Below are positions 1 to 11,062 of a DNA stretch of 64,000 nucleotides, in pieces. Source of the stretch: Salinispirillum sp. LH 10-3-1 (GTDB taxonomy: Bacteria > Pseudomonadota > Gammaproteobacteria > Pseudomonadales > Natronospirillaceae). The position numbers were made by a program, and so were the translations under genes. Every line of letters begins with the position of its first letter. Position 1 is the first letter of the stretch. The DNA is taken from positions 2,749,673 through 2,813,672 of the forward strand of contig NZ_CP101717.1 of NCBI RefSeq assembly GCF_030643825.1, written 5' to 3'. Below the pieces are notes generated by a model. It searched no databases. It was not told where the DNA came from and was given only the letters and a program-made list of their open reading frames with translations.

Positions 1-1
1 G

Positions 2-640
2 AACTACGTGTTCGATGCCAAGACACTGACCGAGTCCTTGCGCTACGACGCCGAACAAGCGGAGTCGGTACACGATTTCGGGCACAACATCATCCCGCTG
101 CTGTACGCCCAGGGTGATGTGTATGTGTACGATTTTTCCACCAACATCATTCGTGGCGAGCCGGACCAGTCACGCGGTTATTGGCGTGATGTCGGTACCA
201 TAGATTCGTACTACGAAGCCAATATGGACCTCATTTCCGTCATACCGCCGATTGATTTGTACAACCGCTACTGGCCACTGCGCAGCTACCACCCTGCTGT
301 CCCACCGGCCAAATTTGTGCATGACGAAGCCAACCGGACCGGACAGGCGATCTGTTCGATGATCTCTGGTGGCTGCATTGTCAGCGGCTCTATCGTCTAT
401 CAGTCCATTCTTGGTTATAACGTCCATGTACACAGCCATGCCTATGTAGACCGCTGCGTAATCATGGGCGGCAACGACATTGGTCGGGGTAGTCGGATTC
501 GCCGCGCCATTATCGACAAAGATGTGGTGATTGCGCCCAATACGGTAATTGGCGAAGATCCGGAGCAGGATCGTCAGCGTTTCCATGTATCGAAAGAAGG
601 TGTGGTCGTCATTCCAAAAGGAGCGCGCGTTGGCTTCTGA
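2..640 (+). CDS. glgC: Glucose-1-phosphate adenylyltransferase, C-terminal part (5' end outside window)
   Basis: This is the C-terminal part of ADP-glucose pyrophosphorylase, which makes ADP-glucose from glucose-1-phosphate and ATP for glycogen synthesis in the cytoplasm. The reading frame is already open at base 2, so the GTG at 8 is not a real start. About 210 residues are visible. They hold the end of the nucleotidyltransferase domain (the YWRDVGTIDSYYEANMDL stretch is highly typical) followed by the left-handed beta-helix domain rich in hexapeptides such as GGCIVSGS and NTVIGED. It ends at TGA 638-640 and overlaps the glgA start, which indicates a glgCA operon with coupled translation. 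Identity is confident; the catalytic N-terminus lies upstream of the window. Confidence 0.95.
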   Translation, partial: NYVFDAKTLTESLRYDAEQAESVHDFGHNIIPLLYAQGDVYVYDFSTNIIRGEPDQSRGYWRDVGTIDSYYEANMDLISVIPPIDLYNRYWPLRSYHPAVPPAKFVHDEANRTGQAICSMISGGCIVSGSIVYQSILGYNVHVHSHAYVDRCVIMGGNDIGRGSRIRRAIIDKDVVIAPNTVIGEDPEQDRQRFHVSKEGVVVIPKGARVGF

Positions 641-2093
641 CCTCAATGTAATGCTGGTAGCCTCGGAATACGAAGGCTTGGTCAAAACCGGTGGTTTGGC
701 GGACGTTGCACGTGCGCTACCTGCCGCTTTGCGGTCAGCGGGCACCCACACCAAGGTGTTGATGCCCTATTATCGCGCGCTGTTTAAGCACCAGCCAGAA
801 GTACTGATCAGCAGTCTTGATGTCGCCCTGAACCCCAGAGACCACTACGGTTGCGCAGTACGACACTACAACGATAACGGCGTGGAAATCTATTTGCTGG
901 AACATCACCAGTTCTACGATCGTGAAGGTATCTATGACGACGGTCGCTGGCCGTTCGAAGACAACCCACTGCGCTTCGGGTTGCTCAGCAAAGCAGCTTT
1001 TGCGCTGTGTAAGGCACTGAACTTTGTACCCGATATTCTGCACGCCCACGACTGGCAAACGGCTTTGGTACCCTATTACCTAAGCAAACAAGCACCGGGC
1101 GACAGCTTTTTTAGCCACACCCGCAGTGTCTTCAATGTACACAACGGCGCCTATCAGGGTAAGTGTCATGCACGCTGGCTTGGCGCCTTAGGCATCGATC
1201 CCAGCGACTTTATTCCAGAGCACTTCGAAGACTACGGTGAGATCAACCTACTGAAGGGTGCTGTGGTCTTTGCGGACCATATTGTGGCCGTCAGCCCCGG
1301 CTACCGTGATGAACTGATGCAAGAAAGCACGTCGCACGGACTGTGGCAGACCTTTCAGGCGCACGCACACAAGGTATCTGGCATTTTGAATGGCTGTGAT
1401 TATGGCCTGTGGAACCCGGAACACGATGAACTGATTGCTGCGCGCTTCAGTGCTAAAGACTTAGCAGGTAAACAACAATGCAAAGCGGTGCTGCAAACGC
1501 AAACGCAATTGATGGTGAATCCTGAAAGACCGTTGTTTGGCTTGGTGAGTCGCCTGACCGACCAAAAAGGCCTGCACTACCTGATTCCTGCCCTGCATGA
1601 GTTCTTAGGCAACAAAGCGCAGGTGGTTATTCTGGGCAGTGGCGATGCGCACTTTTCGTCGTTGCTACGCCATTTGGCGGCGTCGCACCCTGGTCAGGTG
1701 CACTTCACCGAAGGATACAGCGAAGCGCTGGCGCATCAGATAGAAGCGGGCAGCGATTTCTTTATGATGCCGAGTTTATTTGAACCCTGTGGACTGAATC
1801 AGATCTACAGCATGCGCTATGGCACATTGCCTATCGTACGGAGCACCGGCGGTTTGCGTGATACGGTGGTGCCGTTAGCCGTCGACAATCACAACGCCGA
1901 CGTCGCAACAGGCCTGAGCTTTGACGCGCCCAGCATAGAAGCCACCAGCATGGCATTAGCGCATGCGTTTGAGCTTTATACGCAGCACCCGAAGGTATTC
2001 AAACAGGTACAGCAGAACGCCATGGCGCAGCGCTTTGAGTGGGAGCCTGCGGCAGCGGCGTATATAGAGACGTATCGCACCCTACTTGCGTAA
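630..2093 (+). CDS. glgA: Glycogen synthase (ADP-glucose type, GT5)
   Basis: The enzyme transfers glucose from ADP-glucose to the non-reducing end of glycogen. The protein is 487 residues, close to the usual bacterial size of about 480. The N-terminal ADP-glucose motif KTGGL is at residues 19-23. The C-terminal GT-B domain carries FEPCGLNQIYSMRYG near residue 383, the family signature. I chose the TTG at 630: an AAGGAG at 618-623 lies 6 nt upstream, and the start falls 11 nt inside the end of glgC. An ATG at 651 is the alternative; the in-frame ATG at 549 lies deep inside glgC and would add 27 non-family residues. The gene ends immediately against the convergent MFS gene, with no spacer. Confidence 0.95.
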   Translation: MASDLNVMLVASEYEGLVKTGGLADVARALPAALRSAGTHTKVLMPYYRALFKHQPEVLISSLDVALNPRDHYGCAVRHYNDNGVEIYLLEHHQFYDREGIYDDGRWPFEDNPLRFGLLSKAAFALCKALNFVPDILHAHDWQTALVPYYLSKQAPGDSFFSHTRSVFNVHNGAYQGKCHARWLGALGIDPSDFIPEHFEDYGEINLLKGAVVFADHIVAVSPGYRDELMQESTSHGLWQTFQAHAHKVSGILNGCDYGLWNPEHDELIAARFSAKDLAGKQQCKAVLQTQTQLMVNPERPLFGLVSRLTDQKGLHYLIPALHEFLGNKAQVVILGSGDAHFSSLLRHLAASHPGQVHFTEGYSEALAHQIEAGSDFFMMPSLFEPCGLNQIYSMRYGTLPIVRSTGGLRDTVVPLAVDNHNADVATGLSFDAPSIEATSMALAHAFELYTQHPKVFKQVQQNAMAQRFEWEPAAAAYIETYRTLLA

Positions 2094-3281
2094 TCAGGCG
2101 CTGGTTTTCAACGCCAACATGCGCTTGCGTTGCAACGCCACCGCGACCAGCAACCCGGCCACCAACGCGATGACCGCGTTCAGCGTAAACACCCATTGCG
2201 AGCCCTGTGGCAACGACCAAAACTGACCGGCCAGCAAGTTACCACTCACCAACCCCAGACCCGTGCTGAAAGCAATGTAGGTGGCTTGGGCACGCGCCTG
2301 CTGATTATCGGGGAACATACGTGACAGCAAGTAAATCGCCGTACCGTGTACCGCACCAAAACTCAGCGCATGCAGACACTGCGCCAATGCCAACCACACC
2401 CAGCTGTCGGCCAACCAAGCGGTCATCAACCAGCGACCCGAGGTCGCCAGCAATGCCATCACCAATACCGACTTAGCGCCCCAGCGCTGCAGTAGCCGAC
2501 TCAACACCAAGAACAACAGCACCTCGGCCAACGGGGCCAACGCCAAATAACGGCCAATGGCTGCGCCGGAATAACCGAACTCCTGTAAATAGAGGTCAAA
2601 AAACGTATTGTACGCCGCCATGGTGACGCTCCACAGGAACAGCGCCAAAAACAGGCCCCACACCGGAAACTGACCCATGCGTTGCAAAAATGCCGACCAC
2701 GGCGCTTGCTCGCTGACCTGACCCGCCACTCGTGGCACGTCCTTGATCAGCATCTGAGTAATCAAGGTTGCTACGGCAATCAATGCCAGACACCATGGTA
2801 ATACTTGCGCTCCAGCGCGATCCAAGAGAGCACCCAGCACCAGTACCACCACCCCGAAGCCCAGCGTACCCCAGAGGCGAATGTTGCCGTAACGCGTTGA
2901 TGCAGGCCCCAAATACTGCAAGGTGACCGCTTCCATTTGCGGCAAAATGGCCGACAACGCGATACCGATCAACCCGACCATGGCCACCACCACAATGGGT
3001 ACCGACAACATGCCGAGCAATAGCAGCGCGACCAGCAAAGCCAACGAACTTAAACGCGCCCACACCATGCGTTTGCCGGTACGGTCACTGATTGACGCCC
3101 ACAGAAATGGCCCCAACGACATCGACAACGTCAGTACGGCTGCCGTCTGGCTGATTTGATCGAAGGCAAAGCCTTGCTCACGCAGAAAACGGGCAAGGAA
3201 CGGCAGCAGGCCACCGTAGATGGCGAAATAGAAGAAATAACCGGCGGATAGCCGCACGGTAGGAATGGAGGTCTGAGTCAT
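2094..3281 (-). CDS. MFS transporter, HcaT/PPP-like family
   Basis: A 395-residue major facilitator with about 12 hydrophobic segments. The N-terminus reads MTQTSIPTVRLSAGYFFYFA, and the loop after the second segment has the MFS-type SDRTGKR sequence. The pattern (single N-terminal YFFYFAIYGGLLPFLARFL helix, MEAVTLQYL loop) resembles the MFS_1_like group that includes HcaT, annotated as phenylpropionate transporters but of unproven substrate in most species. It abuts tadA upstream (TAA of tadA followed directly by ATG), so it is the last gene of a guaA-tadA-MFS transcription unit. The substrate cannot be read from the sequence. Confidence 0.8.
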   Translation of the reverse strand: MTQTSIPTVRLSAGYFFYFAIYGGLLPFLARFLREQGFAFDQISQTAAVLTLSMSLGPFLWASISDRTGKRMVWARLSSLALLVALLLLGMLSVPIVVVAMVGLIGIALSAILPQMEAVTLQYLGPASTRYGNIRLWGTLGFGVVVLVLGALLDRAGAQVLPWCLALIAVATLITQMLIKDVPRVAGQVSEQAPWSAFLQRMGQFPVWGLFLALFLWSVTMAAYNTFFDLYLQEFGYSGAAIGRYLALAPLAEVLLFLVLSRLLQRWGAKSVLVMALLATSGRWLMTAWLADSWVWLALAQCLHALSFGAVHGTAIYLLSRMFPDNQQARAQATYIAFSTGLGLVSGNLLAGQFWSLPQGSQWVFTLNAVIALVAGLLVAVALQRKRMLALKTSA

Positions 3282-3842
3282 TTAGTCCTTTGGGCTGCGA
3301 CCAGCGAGTGCTTGATTGGATTGCTTAGCAGCCTGACGCGCGGCGCGGCGCTGCTTAAAAAATTGACTCATCAATGCACTGGCTTCGTCGGCCAAAACCC
3401 CGCCGGTGACGGCAGGCTGATGATTCAGCCAATGCTTGTCAGCCAATTGTTCTTGGCTCACCACAGCACCGGCTTTCGGTTCAGTAGCGCCGAACACCAA
3501 GCGGCCGACCCGCGCGTGCACAATGGCACCCACGCACATGGCGCAGGGTTCAATGGTGACGTACAGCGTCGTATGGACCAAACGGTAATTCTGTAAGGCT
3601 TGCCCCGCCGCCCGCAACACCGCTATTTCAGCGTGTGCCGACGGGTCGTGCAGATTTATCGGGTGATTGAACCCGCGCGCCACGCACTCGCCTGCGGCAT
3701 CCACCAGCACCGCCCCGACGGGGACTTCGCCCATCTCGGCGGCTTTCGCCGCTTCGATTAAGGCTTGGGCCATCCAATAGCGGTCAGCCTCGCTGCCCTG
3801 ATGGTCAGGGCTATCGAGATAAGGATTCAGGTCGTCGACCAT
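3282..3842 (-). CDS. tadA: tRNA-specific adenosine deaminase
   Basis: TadA converts A34 to inosine in the anticodon of tRNA-Arg(ACG), an essential wobble modification. The 186-residue protein has the full zinc deaminase signature: HAE at residues 70-72 (the Glu is the proton shuttle) and PCAMC at 99-103. The family core begins near residue 22 (YWMAQALIEAA). The first 21 residues, MVDDLNPYLDSPDHQGSEADR, are an extension, so initiation at Met24 cannot be excluded. The ATG at 3842 directly abuts the guaA stop, which supports the longer form by translational coupling. A C-terminal basic tail (RRAARQAAKQSNQ) is usual for the family. Confidence 0.93.
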   Translation of the reverse strand: MVDDLNPYLDSPDHQGSEADRYWMAQALIEAAKAAEMGEVPVGAVLVDAAGECVARGFNHPINLHDPSAHAEIAVLRAAGQALQNYRLVHTTLYVTIEPCAMCVGAIVHARVGRLVFGATEPKAGAVVSQEQLADKHWLNHQPAVTGGVLADEASALMSQFFKQRRAARQAAKQSNQALAGRSPKD

Positions 3843-5417
3843 TTATTCCCATTCAATGGTGGCAGGCGGTTTGCTGGACACATCGTACGCGACACGTGAA
3901 ATGCCTTCGATGCTGTTGATGATGCGGTTCGACACACGCTCGATCAGCTCATAAGGCAGGTGCGCCCAACGAGCGGTCATGAAATCGATGGTTTCAACGG
4001 CACGCAATGCCACCACCCATTCATAGCGGCGGCCGTCACCGACCACACCGACCGACTTAACCGGCAGGAACACCACAAATGCCTGATTGACCTTGTGATA
4101 CCAACCCGATTTATGCAACTCTTCCATAAAGATCGCATCGGCTTCACGCAGTATGTCCGCGTATTCTTTCTTCACTTCACCCAGAATACGTACACCTAAG
4201 CCTGGGCCGGGGAATGGATGACGGTAGACCATGTCGTGCGGCAAACCAAGTGCCACACCGATACGGCGCACTTCGTCTTTGAACAGCTCACGCAGCGGCT
4301 CCACCAACTCCATGGCCATTTCTTCTGGCAAGCCGCCCACGTTGTGGTGGCTCTTGATCACGTGCGCCTTGCCGGTTTTCGCCGCTGCAGACTCAATGAC
4401 GTCGGGGTAGATCGTACCCTGCGCCAAGAAGTGCACGTCCTTCAATTTGGTGGCTTCGGCATCAAACACTTCAATAAAGGTGTGGCCGATGACCTTACGT
4501 TTCTCTTCCGGATCAGCAATGCCTTTCAGCTTGCCCAAGAACAGGTCTTCCGCATCGGCGCGAATCACTTTGACGCCCATGTTCTGCGCGAAGGTCGCCA
4601 TTACTTGATCGCCTTCGTTCTTCCGCAACAAGCCGTTGTCGACAAACACGCAGGTCAGTTGATCACCAATGGCCTTGTGCAACAACGCAGCCACCACCGA
4701 CGAATCCACACCGCCGGACAAGCCCAACAGCACCTTGCCGCTGCCGACCTGCGCCCGTACACGCACTACCAAGTCATCAATGATATTTTCTGCCGTCCAC
4801 AGCGCATCACAACCGCTGAGCGTGCGAATAAAACGCTCAAGAATCTCTTGGCCTTTTAGCGTGTGCGTCACCTCTGGGTGGAACTGCACGCCGTAAAACT
4901 GGCGCTCGTCGTCGGCCATCGCGGCAATCGGACAGGTTTCCGTCTGCGCCATCAGCTTAAAGCCTTCCGGCATCGCAGACACCTGATCACCGTGACTCAT
5001 CCACACATCCAACCAACGTCCGGTGGTGTCGTCGCGGTCCACGATGCCGTCGAGCAACTGTCCACTGCCCACCACCTGAACCTCGGCGTAACCGAATTCA
5101 CGGTGATTCGACGTCGCGACCTTCCCGCCCAACTGCTCCGCCATGGTTTGCATGCCGTAACAAATACCCAGCACCGGCACACCCATTTCGAACACCACTT
5201 GCGGCGCGCGCGGCGTATCCGAACCCGTCACCGACTCTGGCCCACCGGCCAAAATAATGCCTTGTGGCGCAAATTCCCGAATGTCTTCAGGGCTCATATC
5301 AAAGGCATGAATTTCGCTGTAAACACCAATCTCACGCACGCGACGGGCGATCAACTGGGTGTACTGAGAACCGAAATCCAGAATCAGGATTTTCTGAGCG
5401 TGGATGTTTTGACGCAT
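3843..5417 (-). CDS. guaA: GMP synthase (glutamine-hydrolysing)
   Basis: The enzyme aminates XMP to GMP using glutamine and ATP, the last step of GMP synthesis. The 524-residue protein has the class I amidotransferase domain with nucleophile Cys86 in GICYGMQ and the His180/Glu182 pair in FHPE. It is followed by the ATP pyrophosphatase domain with the PP-loop SGGVDSS at 234-240 and the C-terminal dimerisation domain ending KPPATIEWE, which is universal in GuaA. It follows guaB on the same strand across a 204-nt gap containing a structured repeat, so guaB and guaA may be co-transcribed with modulation at that gap. Confidence 0.98.
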   Translation of the reverse strand: MRQNIHAQKILILDFGSQYTQLIARRVREIGVYSEIHAFDMSPEDIREFAPQGIILAGGPESVTGSDTPRAPQVVFEMGVPVLGICYGMQTMAEQLGGKVATSNHREFGYAEVQVVGSGQLLDGIVDRDDTTGRWLDVWMSHGDQVSAMPEGFKLMAQTETCPIAAMADDERQFYGVQFHPEVTHTLKGQEILERFIRTLSGCDALWTAENIIDDLVVRVRAQVGSGKVLLGLSGGVDSSVVAALLHKAIGDQLTCVFVDNGLLRKNEGDQVMATFAQNMGVKVIRADAEDLFLGKLKGIADPEEKRKVIGHTFIEVFDAEATKLKDVHFLAQGTIYPDVIESAAAKTGKAHVIKSHHNVGGLPEEMAMELVEPLRELFKDEVRRIGVALGLPHDMVYRHPFPGPGLGVRILGEVKKEYADILREADAIFMEELHKSGWYHKVNQAFVVFLPVKSVGVVGDGRRYEWVVALRAVETIDFMTARWAHLPYELIERVSNRIINSIEGISRVAYDVSSKPPATIEWE

Positions 5418-5488
5418 GGGCCCTTCCTATAGATAAACTTTTAAAACTCTAGAGTACTTCCACTCACTTTGCCAAGTAACAGGCGTTC

Positions 5489-5612
5489 GGTGATGGGGTG
5501 CGGGGTTCTGGGGTTGCGGCGGGACTGTGTCGCCAGGACGGCGACACTGTAGCCTACATGGATGTACTCGTGGCGTCCCGAAGCACACCCCAGAACACCA
5601 CACACCATCATC
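5489..5612. repeat. Nested inverted-repeat element in the guaB-guaA gap
   Basis: An inner hairpin GTGTCGCC (5527-5534) / GGCGACAC (5540-5547) has a perfect 8-bp stem and 5-nt loop. The segment on to 5579 (ending GGCGTCCC) matches, in reverse complement, the core of the element at 29242-29361. Around it lie imperfect outer arms, 5489-5524 and 5575-5612, whose best stretch is GTTCTGGGG paired with CCCCAGAAC. The outer arms share no sequence with those of the other copy. No open reading frame is seen. It could be a mobile REP/MITE-like element or an RNA structure in the guaBA transcript. Confidence 0.75.
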
Positions 5613-5621
5613 CTACAGGAA

Positions 5622-7166
<1,545 letters not shown>

Positions 7167-7281
7167 AAACAATAGCGTACAGCAAACCCTTTTTAGCCTT
7201 TGTTTACTGGGCGGATGCCATCCTGTGCACTAGAGTATATGCTAGAACCACGGATAGTGATAAAAGCGGAGCACTTTACCC

Positions 7282-8829
7282 ATGTCTGACGAGTTGTTGT
7301 TTGCCGGAGACGAGACGCCTGCTACAGGACACAAAGGAGCCCAACCATGGACTATTTTGATCGTCGACGACGATGAGTCCATTCACCAGGTCACTATACT
7401 GGCGCTTAAACAATATCAAGTAGAAGGCCGCGACATCCGCTTTCTCAGTGCTTATTCGGCCGCCGAAGCTATCGACATTCTGCAACAAGAACCCGACACC
7501 GCGCTGGCTTTGGTGGACGTAGTGATGGAAACCGAGTCAGCGGGCTTGGAGCTGGTGCACGACATCCGACGTAAACTGCATATGACGGACATTCGTCTGG
7601 TGTTGCGTACCGGCCAACCGGGGCAAGCGCCTGAGCATCAGGTGATAGAAGCCTACGACATCAACGACTACAAAGAAAAAACCGACCTGACCCGACAGAA
7701 GCTGCGCACCCTGTGCTACAGCACGCTGCGCGCCTACCGCGACCTGCGCTTGGTACGGCAACAACAGGAAGGGCTACGTAACATTCTGACCGCCACGCAG
7801 CACACACTGGCAGCCGCCAACCTGTCGTCCTTTGGCAGTATCGTGCAGCAACAAATCCGTGCCATTTTCAACGTCGAATCACCTGAATTCTGGGGCATCA
7901 GCATGGTACCCGACGATGGTTCAGGCTACCCCTACCTACATGTTTTGCAAGCCGCCAATAATACAGTACTGCATGACTACCAAGACAAGATTGCTAGCCT
8001 ACCAGGCCCATTACGCAACTTGGTTGCACAGGCCATGAAAACCGACACCCCCCAACACAGCGACGACTTTTTCATGGTGTATCAACACAGTGAACCGGCG
8101 TTGCATGTGTTTTTGCTGGTGCGCATGCCACACCCAGACGGCTTTCAGCGTGAGCTGTTGAGCCTGTTCGGGGCTAATCTCCTGCTGATTTATCAAAGCT
8201 TGCTGTTGCGCGAAGAAATTGTCGACACCCAGAAAGAGCTGGTGAATCGTCTAGGCAATGCAGTGGAAATGCGCAGCAAAGAAACCGGGGCTCACGTCCA
8301 ACGGGTGGGCATCATTGCGGAACTGTTAGGACAGCATTATGGCCTCAGCAGTTATCAATGTGAGCTGCTGCGCCATGCCGCTCCCCTGCACGACCTCGGC
8401 AAGGTTGCCATTCCCGACGCGGTGTTACACAAACCTGCCAAACTGGAACCGCACGAATGGAGCGTGATGCAGAGCCATGCCCAGCTAGGTCATGACCTAC
8501 TCGCTGATTCCAAGCGGCCGATTCTGCGCATGGCATCTATGATCGCCTTAACCCACCACGAACGCTGGGACGGCAAAGGCTACCCGAGAGCGTTAAAGCA
8601 AGCGGAAACGCCGATAGAAGGCCGCATTACGGCCTTGGCGGATGTATTCGATGCTTTGGGCTCAGTCCGATGTTATAAAACACCTTGGGCCGAGGAGGAC
8701 ATCAAACACTACTTACAGAGCCAGTCCGGGGCGCAGTTTGAACCACGCCTCGTTGACCTGTTGCTCGCCCACTGGACAGAATTCACGGCAATACGCCGAG
8801 AGTTTCCCGATGCCGAGGATGAGTTTTAA
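7282..8829 (+). CDS. Response regulator with HD-GYP domain (c-di-GMP phosphodiesterase, DUF3369 type)
   Basis: A 515-residue protein with an N-terminal receiver (LIVDDDESIHQVT; phospho-acceptor Asp in ALVDVVMETESAG), a central DUF3369-like region starting about residue 155 (CYSTLRAYRDLRLVRQQQEG) and a C-terminal HD-GYP domain. The metal site is complete: HDLGKVAIPD near residue 370, HHERWDGKGYP near 427-436 and LADVFDAL after it. HD-GYP domains hydrolyse cyclic di-GMP, so this is probably a phosphorylation-controlled lowering of c-di-GMP. No partner kinase is adjacent. It is transcribed divergently from guaB and ends 13 nt before convergent tolC. Confidence 0.9.
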   Translation: MSDELLFAGDETPATGHKGAQPWTILIVDDDESIHQVTILALKQYQVEGRDIRFLSAYSAAEAIDILQQEPDTALALVDVVMETESAGLELVHDIRRKLHMTDIRLVLRTGQPGQAPEHQVIEAYDINDYKEKTDLTRQKLRTLCYSTLRAYRDLRLVRQQQEGLRNILTATQHTLAAANLSSFGSIVQQQIRAIFNVESPEFWGISMVPDDGSGYPYLHVLQAANNTVLHDYQDKIASLPGPLRNLVAQAMKTDTPQHSDDFFMVYQHSEPALHVFLLVRMPHPDGFQRELLSLFGANLLLIYQSLLLREEIVDTQKELVNRLGNAVEMRSKETGAHVQRVGIIAELLGQHYGLSSYQCELLRHAAPLHDLGKVAIPDAVLHKPAKLEPHEWSVMQSHAQLGHDLLADSKRPILRMASMIALTHHERWDGKGYPRALKQAETPIEGRITALADVFDALGSVRCYKTPWAEEDIKHYLQSQSGAQFEPRLVDLLLAHWTEFTAIRREFPDAEDEF

Positions 8830-8842
8830 ATCTCTTTCGCAC

Positions 8843-10195
8843 TCAGTTCAGGTAGCCCGCAAGCCACTGGATGTCGCGCTCTTGCAGATCGCCAGCGGCT
8901 TCCTTCAACTTGAAGTAGTTGCTGATCAAATCATAGCGCGCCACCGACAAGTTGGTTTGTGCCGTTAACAACGCACGCTGTGCGTTAAGCACTTCCACCA
9001 CATTACGCGAACCCACTTCATAACCGAGCTCCGTCGCTTCGGCTGCACTTTCCCGGCTGGACACCACTTGGCGTAGCGCGTTCAAGTTCGACAAGTCAGC
9101 CTGCATTTGCTGATGATACTGCCGCACCGCCAGTTCAATCTGACGCTGATTACCTTCGTAGTTGGCTTCTGAGGCTTCCAGCTGATAACTCTGTCGACTC
9201 AGGCCGGCCGAGCGATTACCGGCGTCAAACAGCGGGATGCTGATGGAGGCGGTTACTGCCATAGTGAACGTTCTGCAATCAACGAAATCGTCAGCAGACA
9301 CACTACATCCAGCCCCAGCACTCCCCATGCCTACTCGATCAACATCGTATGAGGCATCATAGCCGTAGCGTGCCACTCCGTTGATTTGGGGCAAACGGTC
9401 AGCCCGCTCGGCACGCAATTGGTCACGCGACGCCTGAATGCCCAAGCGACCGGCAATCAGATTAGGGTTCTGGCGCGACTTGTCGATCCATTCTTGCACG
9501 GTACCCATGTTAATATCGGTCGGATCAAACTGCTGATTCAGCCCCTGCAGCCCAGAAATAGGCATGCCGGTCAATTGAGCCAGCTGCTGACGCGCTAACT
9601 CTGCTTGGTTTTGCGCCCGAATGAGGTCTGCGCGGGTTTGGTCAAGCACTGCTTGTGCTTCTAATACATCCGTAATGGCCACCAAGCCAACATCATAACG
9701 CTCTTGCGTTTGCTCTAGCTGGCGCTCTACAGTAGTTATGACGCGCTCCGTCAGCACGACGCCTTCTTCGCCACGCAGTACCGCAAAATAAGCATCAATG
9801 ACACGCGTTTTCAAATCGGCCCGTGTGGCAGCTACCTGAGCTTCGCTTTGCGCGGCCAAATTGCGCACCGCATCATAGGCAGCAAATGCCTGCTGGTTGT
9901 AGATAGACTGCGTTAGCTGTAACGCTGTTCCGGCAGAATACACGGTATTCCCGTCTAGGATTTCGTCGACCTGACTATAGCGCGCACCGGCTTCGCCTTC
10001 CAAAGTCAAACGCGGTAACAATCGACTCAAGCCCTGAGTCACTTGCGTGTCACTGGCGCGCGCATTGGCGATGGCGGCGCTCAATTGCGTGTCATTGCGT
10101 AACGCACTGTTGTACAACGCCTCTAAGCTTTGAGCCGAACTCCCGACACTCAACATCACAAGAGCAACGGCGAGCGGCCATTTGTTACTAACCAT
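8843..10195 (-). CDS. tolC: TolC-family outer membrane channel protein
   Basis: TolC is the trimeric outer-membrane channel used by type I secretion and tripartite efflux pumps. The 450-residue precursor starts with a signal peptide (MVSNKWPLAVALVMLSVGSSAQS, cleavage after about 22) and continues ALYNSALRNDTQLSAA, typical of the family. It shows two structural repeats, each with long heptad-rich helices (about 30-230 and 240-440). Two of the rare Cys residues lie in an extracellular-type loop around GAGCSVSADDFVDC. The location, divergent from nudF-yqiB-cpdA-parE, is the conserved position of tolC in Enterobacteria. No pump genes are adjacent, as is usual for a shared TolC. Confidence 0.92.
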   Translation of the reverse strand: MVSNKWPLAVALVMLSVGSSAQSLEALYNSALRNDTQLSAAIANARASDTQVTQGLSRLLPRLTLEGEAGARYSQVDEILDGNTVYSAGTALQLTQSIYNQQAFAAYDAVRNLAAQSEAQVAATRADLKTRVIDAYFAVLRGEEGVVLTERVITTVERQLEQTQERYDVGLVAITDVLEAQAVLDQTRADLIRAQNQAELARQQLAQLTGMPISGLQGLNQQFDPTDINMGTVQEWIDKSRQNPNLIAGRLGIQASRDQLRAERADRLPQINGVARYGYDASYDVDRVGMGSAGAGCSVSADDFVDCRTFTMAVTASISIPLFDAGNRSAGLSRQSYQLEASEANYEGNQRQIELAVRQYHQQMQADLSNLNALRQVVSSRESAAEATELGYEVGSRNVVEVLNAQRALLTAQTNLSVARYDLISNYFKLKEAAGDLQERDIQWLAGYLN

Positions 10196-10438
10196 ATTTC
10201 ATTTCCTTCGGGTTATTGGGGCGGCATTTTCCGGCATCTGCTCGATGCACACAACGACCGTCACTGATCGTTTACGTTGACTTTCCAGTTTTGGCGCACC
10301 ACACAACTGAACTATTGTGCGTAGCCGCACAGATTTCTGCTTAAGAAATGCACATTATCATTTTCCACTGTCGTTGACCTGTTACCTTTGTCACAATGTC
10401 CTCTCAGTTATGCAATTACTCAATACTCAGGAGGTAGT

Positions 10439-11062
10439 GTGTCCAACGCCAAGCCGCAGCGCTTTACACACGCCGATGTAACAGTGACGTCCGAACGCAC
10501 GGTCTTCAAAGGCTTTTACGAAATGCATGAACTGCACGTTCGCCATGCCTGCTATGACCGCCCACCCATTGAGATTAAACGAGAACTGATGGTGCGGCCC
10601 GACGCTGTAGTGGTTCTTTTGTTCGACCCTAAACTGCAAAGTGTCGTGTTGATTGAACAATTTCGTGTCGGGGCGCGCAAAGCCTCCACCCCTTGGTTGA
10701 TTGAATGCGTCGCTGGCCTTATCGAGCCTAATGAGGCGCCAGAAGACGTGGCACGCCGTGAAGCACTTGAAGAAGCAGGCACCACGATCAAACGCTTGAA
10801 GCAGATTTGCGAATACTTCCCCAGCCCGGGCGGCACCGATGAAAAGATCACTCTGTACATCGGTGAAGTCGACGCCAGCACAGCGGGTGGAGTACACGGT
10901 CTCGACCATGAAGGTGAAGACATCCTGGTGCATCGGGTGAGTGTTGACCAAGCAGTGACCTGGCTCAACGACGGTATTATCAACAACGCCGCCAGCATTA
11001 TCGCCCTACAATGGCTACAATTACACCTTGATACCTTAAATCAGGAATGGAGTGCAGTGTGA
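10439..11062 (+). CDS. nudF: ADP-ribose pyrophosphatase (Nudix)
   Basis: NudF hydrolyses ADP-ribose to AMP and ribose-5-phosphate. The complete Nudix box GLIEPNEAPEDVARREALEE plus AG lies at residues 93-114 and matches GX5EX7REUXEEXGU. The protein is 207 residues, near the 209 of E. coli NudF. I chose GTG 10439 (MSNAKPQRF), which follows AGGAGGT at 10429-10435. The longer frame from 10388 has no ribosome site and adds 17 residues without family match. It is the first gene of a nudF-yqiB-cpdA-parE block and overlaps yqiB by 4 nt. Confidence 0.93.
   Translation: MSNAKPQRFTHADVTVTSERTVFKGFYEMHELHVRHACYDRPPIEIKRELMVRPDAVVVLLFDPKLQSVVLIEQFRVGARKASTPWLIECVAGLIEPNEAPEDVARREALEEAGTTIKRLKQICEYFPSPGGTDEKITLYIGEVDASTAGGVHGLDHEGEDILVHRVSVDQAVTWLNDGIINNAASIIALQWLQLHLDTLNQEWSAV

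Noticed and set aside
170-754. Minus-strand open frame of 194 codons across the glgC-glgA junction
   Set aside because: It lies opposite two well-supported genes, has no ribosome site and no recognisable motif; it is a shadow frame.
4218-5432. Long plus-strand frames opposite guaA
   Set aside because: They mirror guaA codons, have His/Arg-rich improbable composition and no start signals.
5489-5612. Simple rho-independent terminator between guaB and guaA
   Set aside because: No T-run follows the stems, and the core is shared with another locus, so a repeat element is the better description.
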